A DNA stretch of 64,000 nucleotides from an uncultured Umboniibacter sp. Lineage in GTDB: Bacteria; Pseudomonadota; Gammaproteobacteria; Pseudomonadales; DSM-25080. The notes below the pieces were generated by a model that saw nothing but the letters and a program-made list of their open reading frames with translations, was not told the origin of the DNA and made no database searches. A program made the position numbers and the translations under genes. The stretch covers positions 62,001-126,000 of the forward strand of contig NZ_CANMGY010000007.1 of the NCBI RefSeq assembly GCF_947497555.1, given 5' to 3'. Below are positions 34,326 through 44,329 of the stretch, piece by piece (within the stretch, counting starts at the first letter, position 1; each line of letters starts with the position of its first letter).

Positions 34326-36104
34326 ATGACTACAGTTAAGAAAGCCGTTGGTATTACCGACGTTGTCCTAAGAGATGCCCACCAGTCACTATTCGCTACG
34401 CGTATGCGTATTGACGATATGCTGCCGATTGCAGCCGAGCTGGATAAAGTTGGCTACTGGTCACTTGAGAGTTGGGGTGGAGCGACCTTTGATTCCTGTA
34501 TTCGCTTTCTCGGCGAAGATCCCTGGGATCGGATTCGTGAGCTAAAGAAGGCGATGCCGAACACGCCGCAGCAGATGTTATTCCGTGGCCAGAATATTTT
34601 AGGCTACCGCCACTATGCGGATGATGTGGTAACGAAGTTTGTTGAGCGCGCCGCGATTAATGGTATAGATGTATTCCGTGTCTTTGATGCAATGAACGAT
34701 GTTCGCAACCTCGAGACGGCACTCAAAGCGGTTAACCAGATGGGCAAGCATGCTCAGGGTACCTTAAGCTACACCACAAGCCCGGTGCACAATACCAAGA
34801 CCTGGGTGGACCTAGCGCGCCGTCTTGAGGATATGGGAGCAAACTCCATTGTCATTAAGGATATGGCTGGTTTACTTCGTCCGTTCGAGGGTTATGAACT
34901 AGTTAAAGCACTTAAGTCCGCCGTTGATATCCCGCTTCAGCTTCATGCTCACGCAACCACTGGTCTTTCTACGAGTACTATTTTGAAATGTATCGAAGCG
35001 GGTATTGATAATGTCGATACCTCTATTTCCTCTATGTCGATGACTTATGGGCACAGTGCAACCGAGTCAGTGGTTGCTATGCTGCAAGGCACAGAGTGGG
35101 ACACGGGCTTAGATATCGAACAGTTAGATTCCATCGCAGCTTACTTCCGTGACGTACGTAAGAAGTACGCCAAGTTCGAAGGCTCGTTAAGAGGCGTCGA
35201 CGCGCGAATTTTAGTAGCGCAAGTGCCAGGCGGCATGTTGACCAACATGGAAAGCCAGTTGAAAGAGCAGGGCGCGGCGGACAAATTTGATGAAGTACTT
35301 ACCGAGATTCCTAAGGTTCGTGCTGATTTAGGTATGTTGCCGTTAGTGACTCCAACTAGCCAAATTGTGGGCACTCAGGCGGTATTAAACGTGATTGCCG
35401 GTGAGCGCTACAAAGTCCTCTCAAAGGAAGCGCAGGGTGTGCTTCGTGGCGAGTACGGTGCAACGCCAGCGGCTAAGGATCCAGAACTGATGGTTCGGGC
35501 ACTTAATGGAGATGAAGAAGTCACCGTTCGCCCAGCTGATTTGTTAGCGCCGGAGCTGGACCAGCTAGTTAGCGATGTTGTGAAGCTAGCCTCCGATGAG
35601 GGCTTTAGTCTTCGAGATGGCGATCAGGGCGTTGATGACGCACTTATTTACGCATTATTCCCTCAGGTAGGCGCAAAGTTCCTGAAGAATCGTGGTGACG
35701 CGACTGCCTTTGAACCTGCACCAGGGAAGGAACCTGCGGTAACGAATGAGCAGGGTGATGAAGTTTATACCGTTAGCTTAAACGGCGAAAGCTACACCGT
35801 TGCCGTAAACGATGGTGGCGACATCACTGGTATTGCGGATCTAAATGTTCGCCACTCGGACGCATCCGCGGCCCCAATGGCCGCGACTTCGGGTGTGCCA
35901 CTACCGGCACCACTCGCAGGTAATATTGTTAAGGTGCTGGTAAAGCCTGGTGATCAGGTAGCTGCTGGTGACTTAGTGTTAGTCCTCGAAGCGATGAAGA
36001 TGGAAACCGAGGTTCGTGCTACAAGTGCCGGACAGGTCGTTTCTGTTCAGGTTAAAGAAGGCGATTCAGTAGCGGTTGGCAATAGCCTGCTCGAACTGGC
36101 TTAA
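34326..36104 (+). CDS. oadA: oxaloacetate decarboxylase alpha subunit (biotin carrier/carboxyltransferase)
   Basis: Moves CO2 from oxaloacetate to biotin; OadB then decarboxylates carboxybiotin and pumps Na+. The 592-residue chain begins the carboxyltransferase TIM barrel with [18 protein letters not shown] and has the metal/substrate segments [10 protein letters not shown] and [17 protein letters not shown]-type middle domain, a Pro/Ala-rich hinge and the biotinyl domain with [10 protein letters not shown] (biotinyl Lys near 558) follow. The frame extends upstream over oadG, but ATG 34326 after the oadG stop fits homologues. Confidence 0.95.
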   Translation: MTTVKKAVGITDVVLRDAHQSLFATRMRIDDMLPIAAELDKVGYWSLESWGGATFDSCIRFLGEDPWDRIRELKKAMPNTPQQMLFRGQNILGYRHYADDVVTKFVERAAINGIDVFRVFDAMNDVRNLETALKAVNQMGKHAQGTLSYTTSPVHNTKTWVDLARRLEDMGANSIVIKDMAGLLRPFEGYELVKALKSAVDIPLQLHAHATTGLSTSTILKCIEAGIDNVDTSISSMSMTYGHSATESVVAMLQGTEWDTGLDIEQLDSIAAYFRDVRKKYAKFEGSLRGVDARILVAQVPGGMLTNMESQLKEQGAADKFDEVLTEIPKVRADLGMLPLVTPTSQIVGTQAVLNVIAGERYKVLSKEAQGVLRGEYGATPAAKDPELMVRALNGDEEVTVRPADLLAPELDQLVSDVVKLASDEGFSLRDGDQGVDDALIYALFPQVGAKFLKNRGDATAFEPAPGKEPAVTNEQGDEVYTVSLNGESYTVAVNDGGDITGIADLNVRHSDASAAPMAATSGVPLPAPLAGNIVKVLVKPGDQVAAGDLVLVLEAMKMETEVRATSAGQVVSVQVKEGDSVAVGNSLLELA

Positions 36105-36116
36105 GCGGGAGTTAAC

Positions 36117-37418
36117 ATGGAAAATTTATGGTTAGCCTCGGGATTAGCCCAGATTCAGATGAATCAGGCCATCATGATTCTCGTAGGCTTAGTATTACTA
36201 TTTTTAGCAATTCGTAAGAAGTTCGAGCCGCTACTGTTGGTACCGATTGGCTTTGGCGGCATTATGGCCAATATCCCAGGAGCAGGACTAGCGAGCTCGG
36301 GACTAGAATTGGCTATTTATGCGCAGGATCCAATGGTGATCGCGAAGGCGAGAGAGCTATTCGAAATGCCCTTAGCGCATATCGATGCGGTACTTCACGC
36401 TATTGAGAACAGCGCTTATTCTGCTCAATCTCAGCTTGCAGCGGTTGCTAAGGACGCCGGTTATAACAATGGTGCGCTTTACAACTTCTACTCGGTGGCG
36501 ATTGCGTCGGGTGTTGCACCGTTAGTGATTTTCCTAGGTGTAGGCGCGATGACAGATTTTGGCCCGCTGCTAGCAAACCCTAAGACCCTACTGTTAGGTG
36601 CAGCGGCTCAGTTCGGTATTTTCGCTACCGTGCTTGGTGCGGTGGGGATGACCTACTTCGGTATCATGGACTTCAGCATCGCTGAGGCTGCTGCCATTGG
36701 TATTATCGGCGGTGCCGATGGTCCAACGGCGATCTATGTAGCTAGCATGTTAGCACCGGATTTATTGGGCGCTATCGCGGTGGCAGCATACAGCTACATG
36801 GCGCTTGTACCATTAATTCAACCGCCTATTATGCGCGCACTGACTACCGAAGCCGAACGTCAGATTGTGATGACGCAGCTTCGCACGGTATCAAAGCGAG
36901 AAAAAATTGCCTTCCCAGTGATTGTCCTGATTCTTGTTGGTTTCTTCATTCCCGATGCAGCACCGCTGCTAGGGATGTTCTGTCTTGGTAACCTCATGAA
37001 GGAATGTGGTGTGGTAGATCGCCTGTCCGATACGGCACAGAATGCGTTGATCAACATTACTACTATCTTCCTTGGTTTGTCGGTAGGTTCAAAACTAGCC
37101 GCCGATAAGTTCCTTGACCCTAAGACGCTAGGTATCTTGGCGTTAGGTATTGTCGCTTTTGCTATTGGTACCGCTGCCGGCGTTCTAATGGCCAAACTGA
37201 TGAACGTCTTCGCGAAGCAGAAAGTGAATCCACTGATTGGTGCGGCGGGGGTCTCCGCGGTACCTATGGCAGCACGTGTCGCGAATAAGGTTGGCCTAGA
37301 ATCCAACCCGCACAACTTCTTGCTAATGCATGCAATGGGCCCGAATGTGGCGGGGGTGATTGGTTCCGCCGTTGCGGCCGGTGTGATGATTGCCGTGGTT
37401 AAAGCCTTCGGCCTGTAA
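36117..37418 (+). CDS. oadB: oxaloacetate decarboxylase beta subunit (sodium pump)
   Basis: Inner-membrane carboxybiotin decarboxylase that couples CO2 release to Na+ export. The 433-residue protein has about nine hydrophobic segments. The conserved region around Asp203 of the Klebsiella enzyme is seen as [14 protein letters not shown], and LPIGFGGI-like [13 protein letters not shown] and the C-terminal [19 protein letters not shown] are also present. It closes the oadGAB operon and is followed by a terminator. In a marine aerobe the complex may connect oxaloacetate/pyruvate balance with the Na+ gradient. Confidence 0.95.
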   Translation: MENLWLASGLAQIQMNQAIMILVGLVLLFLAIRKKFEPLLLVPIGFGGIMANIPGAGLASSGLELAIYAQDPMVIAKARELFEMPLAHIDAVLHAIENSAYSAQSQLAAVAKDAGYNNGALYNFYSVAIASGVAPLVIFLGVGAMTDFGPLLANPKTLLLGAAAQFGIFATVLGAVGMTYFGIMDFSIAEAAAIGIIGGADGPTAIYVASMLAPDLLGAIAVAAYSYMALVPLIQPPIMRALTTEAERQIVMTQLRTVSKREKIAFPVIVLILVGFFIPDAAPLLGMFCLGNLMKECGVVDRLSDTAQNALINITTIFLGLSVGSKLAADKFLDPKTLGILALGIVAFAIGTAAGVLMAKLMNVFAKQKVNPLIGAAGVSAVPMAARVANKVGLESNPHNFLLMHAMGPNVAGVIGSAVAAGVMIAVVKAFGL

Positions 37419-37437
37419 AGAATACGCTGAAACATTT

Positions 37438-37462
37438 GGGCAGCATTAGCTGCCCTTTTTTT
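37438..37462 (+). terminator. terminator of oadGAB
   Basis: GGGCAGC and GCTGCCC form a perfect 7-bp stem around ATTA, followed by a run of seven T. Confidence 0.92.
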
Positions 37463-37571
37463 CGCCTGTACTTTTTCTGTCTTTACTAGCGCCTAGCTAG
37501 CGTATCTTAGTCACTGCCAAGTGCATCAAGATATCGTACAATAGCGAGACTAGTGAATAGGGGAGTTGCTC

Positions 37572-37880
37572 ATGGGGCCAATGCAAAAAACGATTATCGA
37601 TAAGCTTAAATCAGCGTTTAGCTATGATCATCTTGAGGTAGAAAACGAAGGTGATAAGCATAGTGCCGGAGCGGCTGCCGAGATGCACTTTAAGGTGACC
37701 TTAGTGACCGCTGAGTTTGTGGGAAAGATGAAGGTGGCCCGTCACCGAGCCATTTACGCCGTTCTTAGCGAAGAATTAGCCGGGCAAGTGCACGCGTTAG
37801 CACTCTATACCTATACCCCCGATGAATGGAAGAAACAGGGTGTAAGCCCGGAGACGCCTGACTGCGCGAATAGGCATTAA
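37572..37880 (+). CDS. bolA: BolA family protein
   Basis: A 102-residue BolA-type protein, a partner of monothiol glutaredoxins in Fe-S handling and a regulator of cell shape genes in E. coli. It shows the family segments KLKSAFSYDHLEVENEGDKHS and HFKVTLVTAEFVGKMKVARHRAIYAVLSEEL, then VHALALYTYTPDEW. The conserved His in VARHR and the helix-turn-type core are intact. GGGAG precedes ATG 37572; TTG 37566 and ATG 37581 are alternatives. It stands alone, convergent with topB. Confidence 0.93.
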   Translation: MGPMQKTIIDKLKSAFSYDHLEVENEGDKHSAGAAAEMHFKVTLVTAEFVGKMKVARHRAIYAVLSEELAGQVHALALYTYTPDEWKKQGVSPETPDCANRH

Positions 37881-38023
37881 TAACTTGGTGGGCTTGAAGG
37901 GCATTGAAGATCAATGAAAGGCGCGCAGGAGTTGCAGAGGTCCTGATCGATGTCGGCACTGTCATCTCTATGAGTTAGCTGCCCCTTTGAGCTGGTTCTT
38001 TTACGCTCGTTCTCGAAGCGTTG

Positions 38024-40156
38024 TTAACTCGTGATTTTTGTAGCGGGTGTCAGTTTTTGCGTGCTCTTACATTTAGGGTAGTTCTCACAGCCAAGAAATT
38101 CGCCGCGCTTGCTCTTTCGCAGTATCATAAAGCCGTCGCAGTCAGCGCATTTAACCTGAGTTTTCTTTGCTGTGCTCTTAGCGGCTGAACGACGCGGCCC
38201 ACCGGGCATGCCGTTGCGGTCTGTTGCGGTATAATCGCAGGCTTTATTGGTACAGCTCCAAAACCAACCACGCTTGCTTTTACCTCGCCTTAACGAATTG
38301 TCGCATTTTGGGCACTTTGGCGCCTGATACTTGGCGGGTAGGTCTAGTAAATTGCGGTGATCGCTATCGATAAGTAAGTCATTAACACCGCGTAATAGGG
38401 TGTCCATAAAGGTTTGATAGCCGCCTTTCTCGTTCACAATATCGTCGAGTTGGCGTTCCCACTGCGCAGTTAAATCGGCCGCCACAGCACGTTCGGGTAA
38501 ACTCTTAATTAGACAGTGTCCAAGTTCAGTGGGCAACAGCAGCCGCTGGCTGCGAATGATATACCCGCGCTTCTCCAAGGTCTCAATCATACTTGCTCGC
38601 GTTGCCTCGGTGCCAATTCCATCGGTGTCGCGGAGCACTTTAGCTAACGCTTTATCCTCAACGAAACGAGCGATGTTCGACATCGCCTGAATAAGGGTTG
38701 CATCGGTGTAGTGATTGGGCGGTCTGGTGCGCTTAGCTTCGCTCATAATCCGATTAACCCAAAGGGGAGTATCAGGCTGCCAGTTTGCGAGTGTTGTAGA
38801 GACATCATCCTTCGCGGGTAATGCTGCACGCCAGCCTATGTTATGAACAGCACGGGCTTTCGCTTGGAAGTGTTCGTCTAGGCAGTTGAATAGCTGGATG
38901 TTATCGGTGTACTCATAGGCGCCAAGGAATTGAGCGGCGTAGTGCTCAGCCACCACGGTATAGATACTTCGCTCTGTGGAGGTTAGTAGGTCAAAGTTAG
39001 CTGGCTTCTCAGTGGGTATGATGGCGTGGTGAGCACTAATCTTTTTGTCATTAAAGGCCTTGCTCTTTATTGATGTATCCAACTGAGCGAACCATTCTCT
39101 TGCGCCTAAGGACCGTTGAATTGCGACCAAAGTGTCGGGTGCCTGCTGATGCTGATCAACGGGCAGATATTGGCAGTCCGAGCGCGGGTAGGTGAGCAAA
39201 CGATGCTTTTCATACAAGGACTGACAAGTATCTAGTACGGCTTTGGCGCTGAGTTTAAAGCGGGATCCGGCGTAAACCTGGAGCCGAGATAAATTAAAGG
39301 GTAATGGGGCGCTCTTTGCCTGTTTCTGCGAATCGTTTTTAAGCAGCTGTACCGCTTGAGCGGCCGCCTCGTTAACGAACTTATCAACCTGAAGCTTATC
39401 AATAGCATGACCATGATTATCCACACTAAGTTTGCTGTGTTGGTGATGGATCCATTGCGCCTCAACCTGATCATTGAGCCGATCCGTAATGCGTGCCGTC
39501 AAATCGAAGTATTCGTGTGATTCAAACTCCTTGATCTCGTTATCACGCTTCACAATCAAACCCAGAATCGGTGTCTGAACCCGTCCTATCGACAGCACTG
39601 ACTGCAAGCCCTGCTTACGACCAATTAGTGTCCAAGCTCGTGTTAGATTCATTCCATAAAGCCAGTCAGCTCTGGCACGAGCTAGCGCGGAGGTACTAAG
39701 TGGAGCATAGTCCCTATTATCTTCCAATTTATCTAGTGATCTGCGTACGGCTTTAAGGTTCATATCGGCGATCAAAAGCCGTTGTGTAGGACCCTTCCAT
39801 TTAAGATGGTGGAGGACTTCGTCGACCAACAACTGTCCTTCACGATCTGGGTCTCCAGCGTGAATAACAAGCGAGGCTTTCTTGAGTAGACTTCGAAGGA
39901 TGCTGAGCTGGCCTCGAGCGCTTGCCTTTGGTACATAGGCCCACGGATTGGGGACAATTGGAAGTGTGTCTCGGCTCCAGCGTTTAAAGCTATCGTCGTA
40001 GTGATCAGGTGGCGCCTGTTCCAGCAGATGACCAATACACCAGCTAACAGTGGTGTCGCCGACTTCAATATAGCCCTTTTGCTTGCTGCTCTTGCCGGGA
40101 AGTGCATCGGCAATAGCGCGGGCTAGGCTGGGCTTTTCGGCGATGATTAGCTTCAT
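38024..40156 (-). CDS. topB: DNA topoisomerase III
   Basis: Type IA topoisomerase that decatenates DNA. The 710-residue protein starts with the Toprim domain MKLIIAEKPSLARAIADALPG, with the acidic DPDREGQLLVDE motif. The active-site region has the catalytic Tyr in LTYPRSDCQYLP near residue 325. The C-terminus has two zinc-ribbon modules (CPKC...CTNKAC; CADC...CENYPKC), which account for its excess over E. coli TopB (653). An in-frame ATG further upstream adds 26 residues that do not belong to the family. The gene is convergent with bolA. Confidence 0.95.
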   Translation of the reverse strand: MKLIIAEKPSLARAIADALPGKSSKQKGYIEVGDTTVSWCIGHLLEQAPPDHYDDSFKRWSRDTLPIVPNPWAYVPKASARGQLSILRSLLKKASLVIHAGDPDREGQLLVDEVLHHLKWKGPTQRLLIADMNLKAVRRSLDKLEDNRDYAPLSTSALARARADWLYGMNLTRAWTLIGRKQGLQSVLSIGRVQTPILGLIVKRDNEIKEFESHEYFDLTARITDRLNDQVEAQWIHHQHSKLSVDNHGHAIDKLQVDKFVNEAAAQAVQLLKNDSQKQAKSAPLPFNLSRLQVYAGSRFKLSAKAVLDTCQSLYEKHRLLTYPRSDCQYLPVDQHQQAPDTLVAIQRSLGAREWFAQLDTSIKSKAFNDKKISAHHAIIPTEKPANFDLLTSTERSIYTVVAEHYAAQFLGAYEYTDNIQLFNCLDEHFQAKARAVHNIGWRAALPAKDDVSTTLANWQPDTPLWVNRIMSEAKRTRPPNHYTDATLIQAMSNIARFVEDKALAKVLRDTDGIGTEATRASMIETLEKRGYIIRSQRLLLPTELGHCLIKSLPERAVAADLTAQWERQLDDIVNEKGGYQTFMDTLLRGVNDLLIDSDHRNLLDLPAKYQAPKCPKCDNSLRRGKSKRGWFWSCTNKACDYTATDRNGMPGGPRRSAAKSTAKKTQVKCADCDGFMILRKSKRGEFLGCENYPKCKSTQKLTPATKITS

Positions 40157-40257
40157 AGTTATTAGGCAGCTTGGTTCGGGATTGATAGGGGAATATAGCC
40201 ATTTCGTGGTTGGCGGGTCAAGCGCGCAGATCAAAAGCTGACGATTAAGCGGGGAAA

Positions 40258-40291
40258 TAAAAAGGGCCGCGAATCAGACGATTGCGGCCCT
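40258..40291 (-). terminator. terminator of the transaminase-mmsA operon
   Basis: On the minus strand GGGCCGC pairs with GCGGCCC around a 13-base loop and ends in a T-run, 18 bp after the mmsA stop. Confidence 0.88.
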
Positions 40292-40308
40292 CTATTAAAC
40301 GCTTTGAA

Positions 40309-41799
40309 TTACTTCAATGTAGGCATTGAGAATTCAGCAACGCTTGGCATGTCTGAAGGCCAGCGCTGAGTGATGGTCTTCATCTTAGTGTAGAAACGAA
40401 CGCCGTCCTTGCCATGCATGTGCAATGGGCCGAACAATGAACGCTTCCAGCCACCGAAGCTGTGGAAAGCCATAGGCACTGGGATGGGGACGTTAACACC
40501 AACCATACCAACTTGGATGTAGTGAGTGAACTTACGTGCAGCGTCACCGTTACGGGTAAAGATAGTCGTTCCGTTACCGTACTCGTGATCGTTGATTAGA
40601 CGACACGCCGTCTCGAAGTCAGGAACACGAACAATACAAAGAACTGGACCAAAGATCTCTTCTTTGTAGATACGCATTTCGTCAGTAACGTTATCGAACA
40701 AGCAAGCGCCCAAGAAGAAACCCTCTTCGTAGCCTTCGATGCTTAGATCGCGACCATCAACAACTAGATCAGCACCTTCCTCAACACCTAGATCAACGTA
40801 TGAGCGAACCTTCGCGTAGTGATCTGCTGAGACAAGTGGACCCATGTCAGGATCGTTAACACCATTACCAACGGTCATGGCTTCAATCTTAGGAAGCAAT
40901 TTAGCTTTTAATTCTTCAGCAGCCTCATCACCGACACATACCGCAACCGAAATTGCCATGCAGCGCTCTCCCGCTGAACCGTAGGCTGCACCCATTAGCG
41001 CGTTAGCGGCTGAGTCAACGTCTGCGTCTGGCATGATAACCATGTGGTTCTTCGCGCCGCCGAGAGCCTGAACACGCTTACCGTGTGCGCTCGCTGTTGC
41101 GTAGATGTATTCTGCAATAGGGGTTGAGCCCACGAAGCTCACTGCTTCGATTTTCTGGTGCGTGAGGAGTGTATCAACTGCAACCTTGTCGCCATTGACT
41201 ACGTTGAATACGCCATCAGGAAGACCAGCTTCTTTCAATAGTTCAGCAAGCTTAAGCGCAACGGAAGGGTTCTTCTCAGATGGCTTAAGGACGAAGGTGT
41301 TGCCCGACGCAATCGCGATAGGGAACATCCACATTGGAACCATTGCAGGGAAGTTGAATGGAGTGATGCCCGCCACCACACCAAGTGGCTGCATTTCGCT
41401 CCAGCTGTCGATACCACGACCAACTTGGCTAGAATGCTCACCTTTTTGCAGGTGTGGGATACCGGTTGCGAACTCAACAATCTCAAGACCACGCGTCAAT
41501 TCACCAGCCGCATCCGACTTAACCTTACCGTGTTCTTCTGTGATGAGGGCGACAATCTTGTCAGCATCACGCTCAATAAGCGTCTTGAAGTTGAACATAA
41601 TGCGTGCGCGATTAAGTGGCGTTGTGTCGCGCCACGCTGGGAAGGCGTCGTAGGCGACGTTGATTGCAGTTTCAACTGTTTCCACCGTTGCCATGGCAAC
41701 CTCGTGAATAAGCTGTCCAGTTGCTGGGTTGGTTACCGGCTTAGGCTGGTTGTTGTCGGCGACGTGTTCGCCGTTAATAAAGTGACCAATAGTAGACAT
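40309..41799 (-). CDS. mmsA: CoA-acylating methylmalonate-semialdehyde dehydrogenase
   Basis: Oxidises (methyl)malonate semialdehyde to propionyl-CoA or acetyl-CoA with NAD and CoA. The 496-residue protein shows the family-specific ITPFNFPAMVPMWMFPIAI, FVLKPSEKNP, the Rossmann SFVGSTPIAEYIY and the active site GSAGERCMAISVAV (Cys near 280). The usual general-base Glu of other aldehyde dehydrogenases is replaced by Asn in QALGGAKNH, as is typical for the CoA-acylating MMSDH branch. It follows the omega-transaminase after 41 bp. The pair would convert beta-alanine to malonate semialdehyde and then acetyl-CoA; valine degradation is the other common role. Confidence 0.95.
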   Translation of the reverse strand: MSTIGHFINGEHVADNNQPKPVTNPATGQLIHEVAMATVETVETAINVAYDAFPAWRDTTPLNRARIMFNFKTLIERDADKIVALITEEHGKVKSDAAGELTRGLEIVEFATGIPHLQKGEHSSQVGRGIDSWSEMQPLGVVAGITPFNFPAMVPMWMFPIAIASGNTFVLKPSEKNPSVALKLAELLKEAGLPDGVFNVVNGDKVAVDTLLTHQKIEAVSFVGSTPIAEYIYATASAHGKRVQALGGAKNHMVIMPDADVDSAANALMGAAYGSAGERCMAISVAVCVGDEAAEELKAKLLPKIEAMTVGNGVNDPDMGPLVSADHYAKVRSYVDLGVEEGADLVVDGRDLSIEGYEEGFFLGACLFDNVTDEMRIYKEEIFGPVLCIVRVPDFETACRLINDHEYGNGTTIFTRNGDAARKFTHYIQVGMVGVNVPIPVPMAFHSFGGWKRSLFGPLHMHGKDGVRFYTKMKTITQRWPSDMPSVAEFSMPTLK

Positions 41800-41840
41800 A
41801 ATTACCTCAAGTCTAGCGGCCGAAGCCGCTACTGTTTGTG

Positions 41841-43157
41841 TTAGTCAACGGCGTTAATCGCGTCGCCAAGTAAGTTGATAATTCGGTCAATCTGCTCTTT
41901 CTCAATGATAAGCGGAGGAGAGATTGCAATGATGTCACCGGTTTGACGAACTAGGGCACCGGTTTCATAGACTTTCTTAAATACCTCGTAAGCACGAGCG
42001 CCAGGCTTGCCTTCGCGCGGCTGAAGTTCAACAGCACCAACCAGACCGTAGTTACGGATATCGATCACATTGTTGTGGCCTTTAAGGCTGTGTACCGCGT
42101 CTTCGAAATAGTGATGCAGTGACTTAGCGCGAGCGAATAGATCGTCTTCTTTGTAGACATCTAAGGTCGCGATTGCGGCAGCACAGGCTACTGGGTGCGC
42201 AGAGTAAGTGTAACCGTGGAATAACTCAATAGCGCCGTTACCTGCTGCGAGGAAGGTTTCGTTGATATCCTTGCGAACAAATACTGCTCCCATCGGGATT
42301 ACACCGTTGGTTAGGCCTTTAGCGGTAGTAATTAGATCGGGCGTTACTTCAAACTCGTCGGCCGCAAATGCTGCACCAACACGCCCGTAACCGGTAATTA
42401 CTTCGTCAAAGATCAATAGGATATCGTGCTTGTCACACAACTCACGTAAACGCTTTAAGTAGCCCTTTGGTGGCAGGATTACACCCGCAGAGCCTGAAAT
42501 TGGCTCAACAATTACCGCGGCAATGTTTTCAGCGTCGTGAAGGCCAACAAGGTCTTCAAGGTTGTTAGCAAGCTCAGTACCGTGGTCTGGAAGACCTTTA
42601 CTAAAACGGTTCTTCTCAAGCAACGTATGCGGAAGATGGTCAACATCAAGCGTTTGGCCGAAGTGCTTGCGGTTCATTACGAGGCCGCCAACTGAAATGC
42701 CACCGAAGTTTACGCCGTGGTAGCCTTTAATACGGCCAACGAGTTTCGCTTTACCTGGCTTACCCTTGAGGCGCCAGTATGCACGAGCGATCTTCAAGGC
42801 TGTTTCGACTGATTCAGAACCGGAATTGGTGAAGAAAACGCTATCGAGACCTTTTGGACTAATCTCAGTAAGGCGGTTAGCAAGTTCGAAGCCAATAGGA
42901 TGGCCCATTTGGAAAGTCGGTGCGAAGTCCAGTGTGCTTAGCTGCTTAGTGACCGCTTCAGTGATCTTGCTGCGGTTGTGACCCGCGTTACAGCACCATA
43001 AGCCAGCAGTGCCATCAATAATTTGACGGTCATCATGAGTCGTATAGTGCATCCCATCAGCATGGGTAAGTAAGCGAGGGTCCGCTTTAAATGTAGTGTT
43101 AGCTGTGAACGGCATCCAGAAGGATTCCATTTCCTCGCGGCTTAGGTTAATCGCCAT
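41841..43157 (-). CDS. omega-amino acid (beta-alanine):pyruvate transaminase
   Basis: Class III PLP aminotransferase of 438 residues. It starts near the substrate-entrance segment FWMPFTANTTFKADPRLL and has TNSGSESVETALKIARAYWRLKGK, the RIKGYHGVNFGG loop and the PLP-binding Asp in LLIFDEVITGYGRVG. The Schiff-base Lys lies in TTAKGLTNGVIPMGAV near residue 280. The pattern is close to Pseudomonas beta-alanine:pyruvate transaminase; polyamine:pyruvate transaminase (SpuC) is a related alternative. ATG 43157 is chosen because of GGAG just upstream; an in-frame extension reaches 43190. It is the first gene of the operon with mmsA and is divergent from a DUF599 gene. Confidence 0.9.
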   Translation of the reverse strand: MAINLSREEMESFWMPFTANTTFKADPRLLTHADGMHYTTHDDRQIIDGTAGLWCCNAGHNRSKITEAVTKQLSTLDFAPTFQMGHPIGFELANRLTEISPKGLDSVFFTNSGSESVETALKIARAYWRLKGKPGKAKLVGRIKGYHGVNFGGISVGGLVMNRKHFGQTLDVDHLPHTLLEKNRFSKGLPDHGTELANNLEDLVGLHDAENIAAVIVEPISGSAGVILPPKGYLKRLRELCDKHDILLIFDEVITGYGRVGAAFAADEFEVTPDLITTAKGLTNGVIPMGAVFVRKDINETFLAAGNGAIELFHGYTYSAHPVACAAAIATLDVYKEDDLFARAKSLHHYFEDAVHSLKGHNNVIDIRNYGLVGAVELQPREGKPGARAYEVFKKVYETGALVRQTGDIIAISPPLIIEKEQIDRIINLLGDAINAVD

Positions 43158-43218
43158 AGGTCTCTCCACGGTACACATAAACACGGTCACAAATCGCTAC
43201 GGTGTTCATAATGTTGAT

Positions 43219-43289
43219 TCAAGTGTTTGATTTATTTGACAGATACCATAATCATTTTTCTATTGGTGTTCAATATCTTTTACACTTGA
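43219..43289. promoter_or_regulatory. divergent promoter region with paired inverted half-sites
   Basis: TTGACA (43236-43241) and TCTATT (43259-43264), 17 bp apart, form a plausible plus-strand promoter for the DUF599 gene. Flanking it, TCAAGTGT (43219-43226) and ACACTTGA (43282-43289) are exact inverted repeats whose centres are 63 bp apart, six helical turns, a layout compatible with a looped repressor. Confidence 0.4.
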
Positions 43290-43443
43290 TTTTGAATTTT
43301 TTACCGGTCAACGATGATCTCAAAGTTGCCGCGGTATAGCGCCTCGTTAATGTACATATTTACCGATGACCGTCATGTTTTGTTCATCTCTAGCGGGTAT
43401 GATAGAGATCAGAAATTTAAGGTTCTGTTTTCTGGAGGCTCCC

Positions 43444-44181
43444 ATGAGTGCAACCGTATTAGATATTACTTCTGCAGTCTTCGTACTGATGTTATGGATT
43501 GGTTATGCCCGCTTTGCGAGGCTTCGGGCTCGGACAAGCTTTAGCGTATCACGCGCGCTTCATACCCAACGACTATACTGGATTAAGCGCCTCTTAAAAC
43601 GGGACAATCGTGTTGCAGATGTAGGGGTGCTCAGAGGGATAGAGCATAGTGTGATATTCTTCGCTTCCTCTACGGTGTTAGTTATTGGTGCTATGCTGAC
43701 CATGCTATTTGGCAAAGGAATCGTAGACGTCGAAGTCATGAATATTCATGCCATTGCTGGGTGGGTCGGAGTCCCACGAGAGCTCAAAATGATCGGTGTG
43801 TTACTCATCTTTATTCACGCATTTTTCCAGTTCACTTGGGCGGTTAGGCAATATAGTTTTTTCTCTGTGATGTTAGGTAGTGCGCCAATGCCTGAAGAGC
43901 TTCCAGATTATACTGCGGAGGAAATAGAAGACGTCGCGGACGACCTTGCACGACTTGCTGATCGAGCAGGCCATGCTTTCAATTTCGGACTCCGAGCATG
44001 GTACTTTGCGCTAGCATTTTGTGGTTGGTTTATTTCACCCTACGCCATGTTGGTGGGGGCGATCATTGTCGTCTTGGTACTCTATAGACGTGAGTTTAGA
44101 TCGAAATCATTGCACTCCATGGTGCAGTCGCTGAAGAGAGACAAGCTATACTGTGAGGGTTTGAGTGACAAACTTGACTAG
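43444..44181 (+). CDS. DUF599 family membrane protein
   Basis: A 245-residue inner-membrane protein with about four hydrophobic segments: residues 6-24, 80-105, 125-150 and 195-225. It shows DUF599 features: an early LWIGYARF segment after the first helix, the motif NIHAIAG... in the first half, and a FIHAFFQFTWAVRQYSFF helix. Function is unknown. TGGAGG five bases before ATG 43444 fixes the start; a longer frame opens at 43366. It lies upstream of puuD and divergent from the transaminase gene, so a link to amine or amino-acid uptake is possible but unproven. Confidence 0.8.
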   Translation: MSATVLDITSAVFVLMLWIGYARFARLRARTSFSVSRALHTQRLYWIKRLLKRDNRVADVGVLRGIEHSVIFFASSTVLVIGAMLTMLFGKGIVDVEVMNIHAIAGWVGVPRELKMIGVLLIFIHAFFQFTWAVRQYSFFSVMLGSAPMPEELPDYTAEEIEDVADDLARLADRAGHAFNFGLRAWYFALAFCGWFISPYAMLVGAIIVVLVLYRREFRSKSLHSMVQSLKRDKLYCEGLSDKLD

Positions 44182-44329
44182 TCTCGTACTTGTTAAGTTA
44201 AAAATCGCTAAATATTCAACGGAAAGTGTTGAAAAAAATTTACGGCAGTAGTAACTTCGAAAACGCAGTAATAATAATTAGCCATTATCAGTTGGCCTTC
44301 AATGAATGTTGGACCAGCGTAAGGATTTT

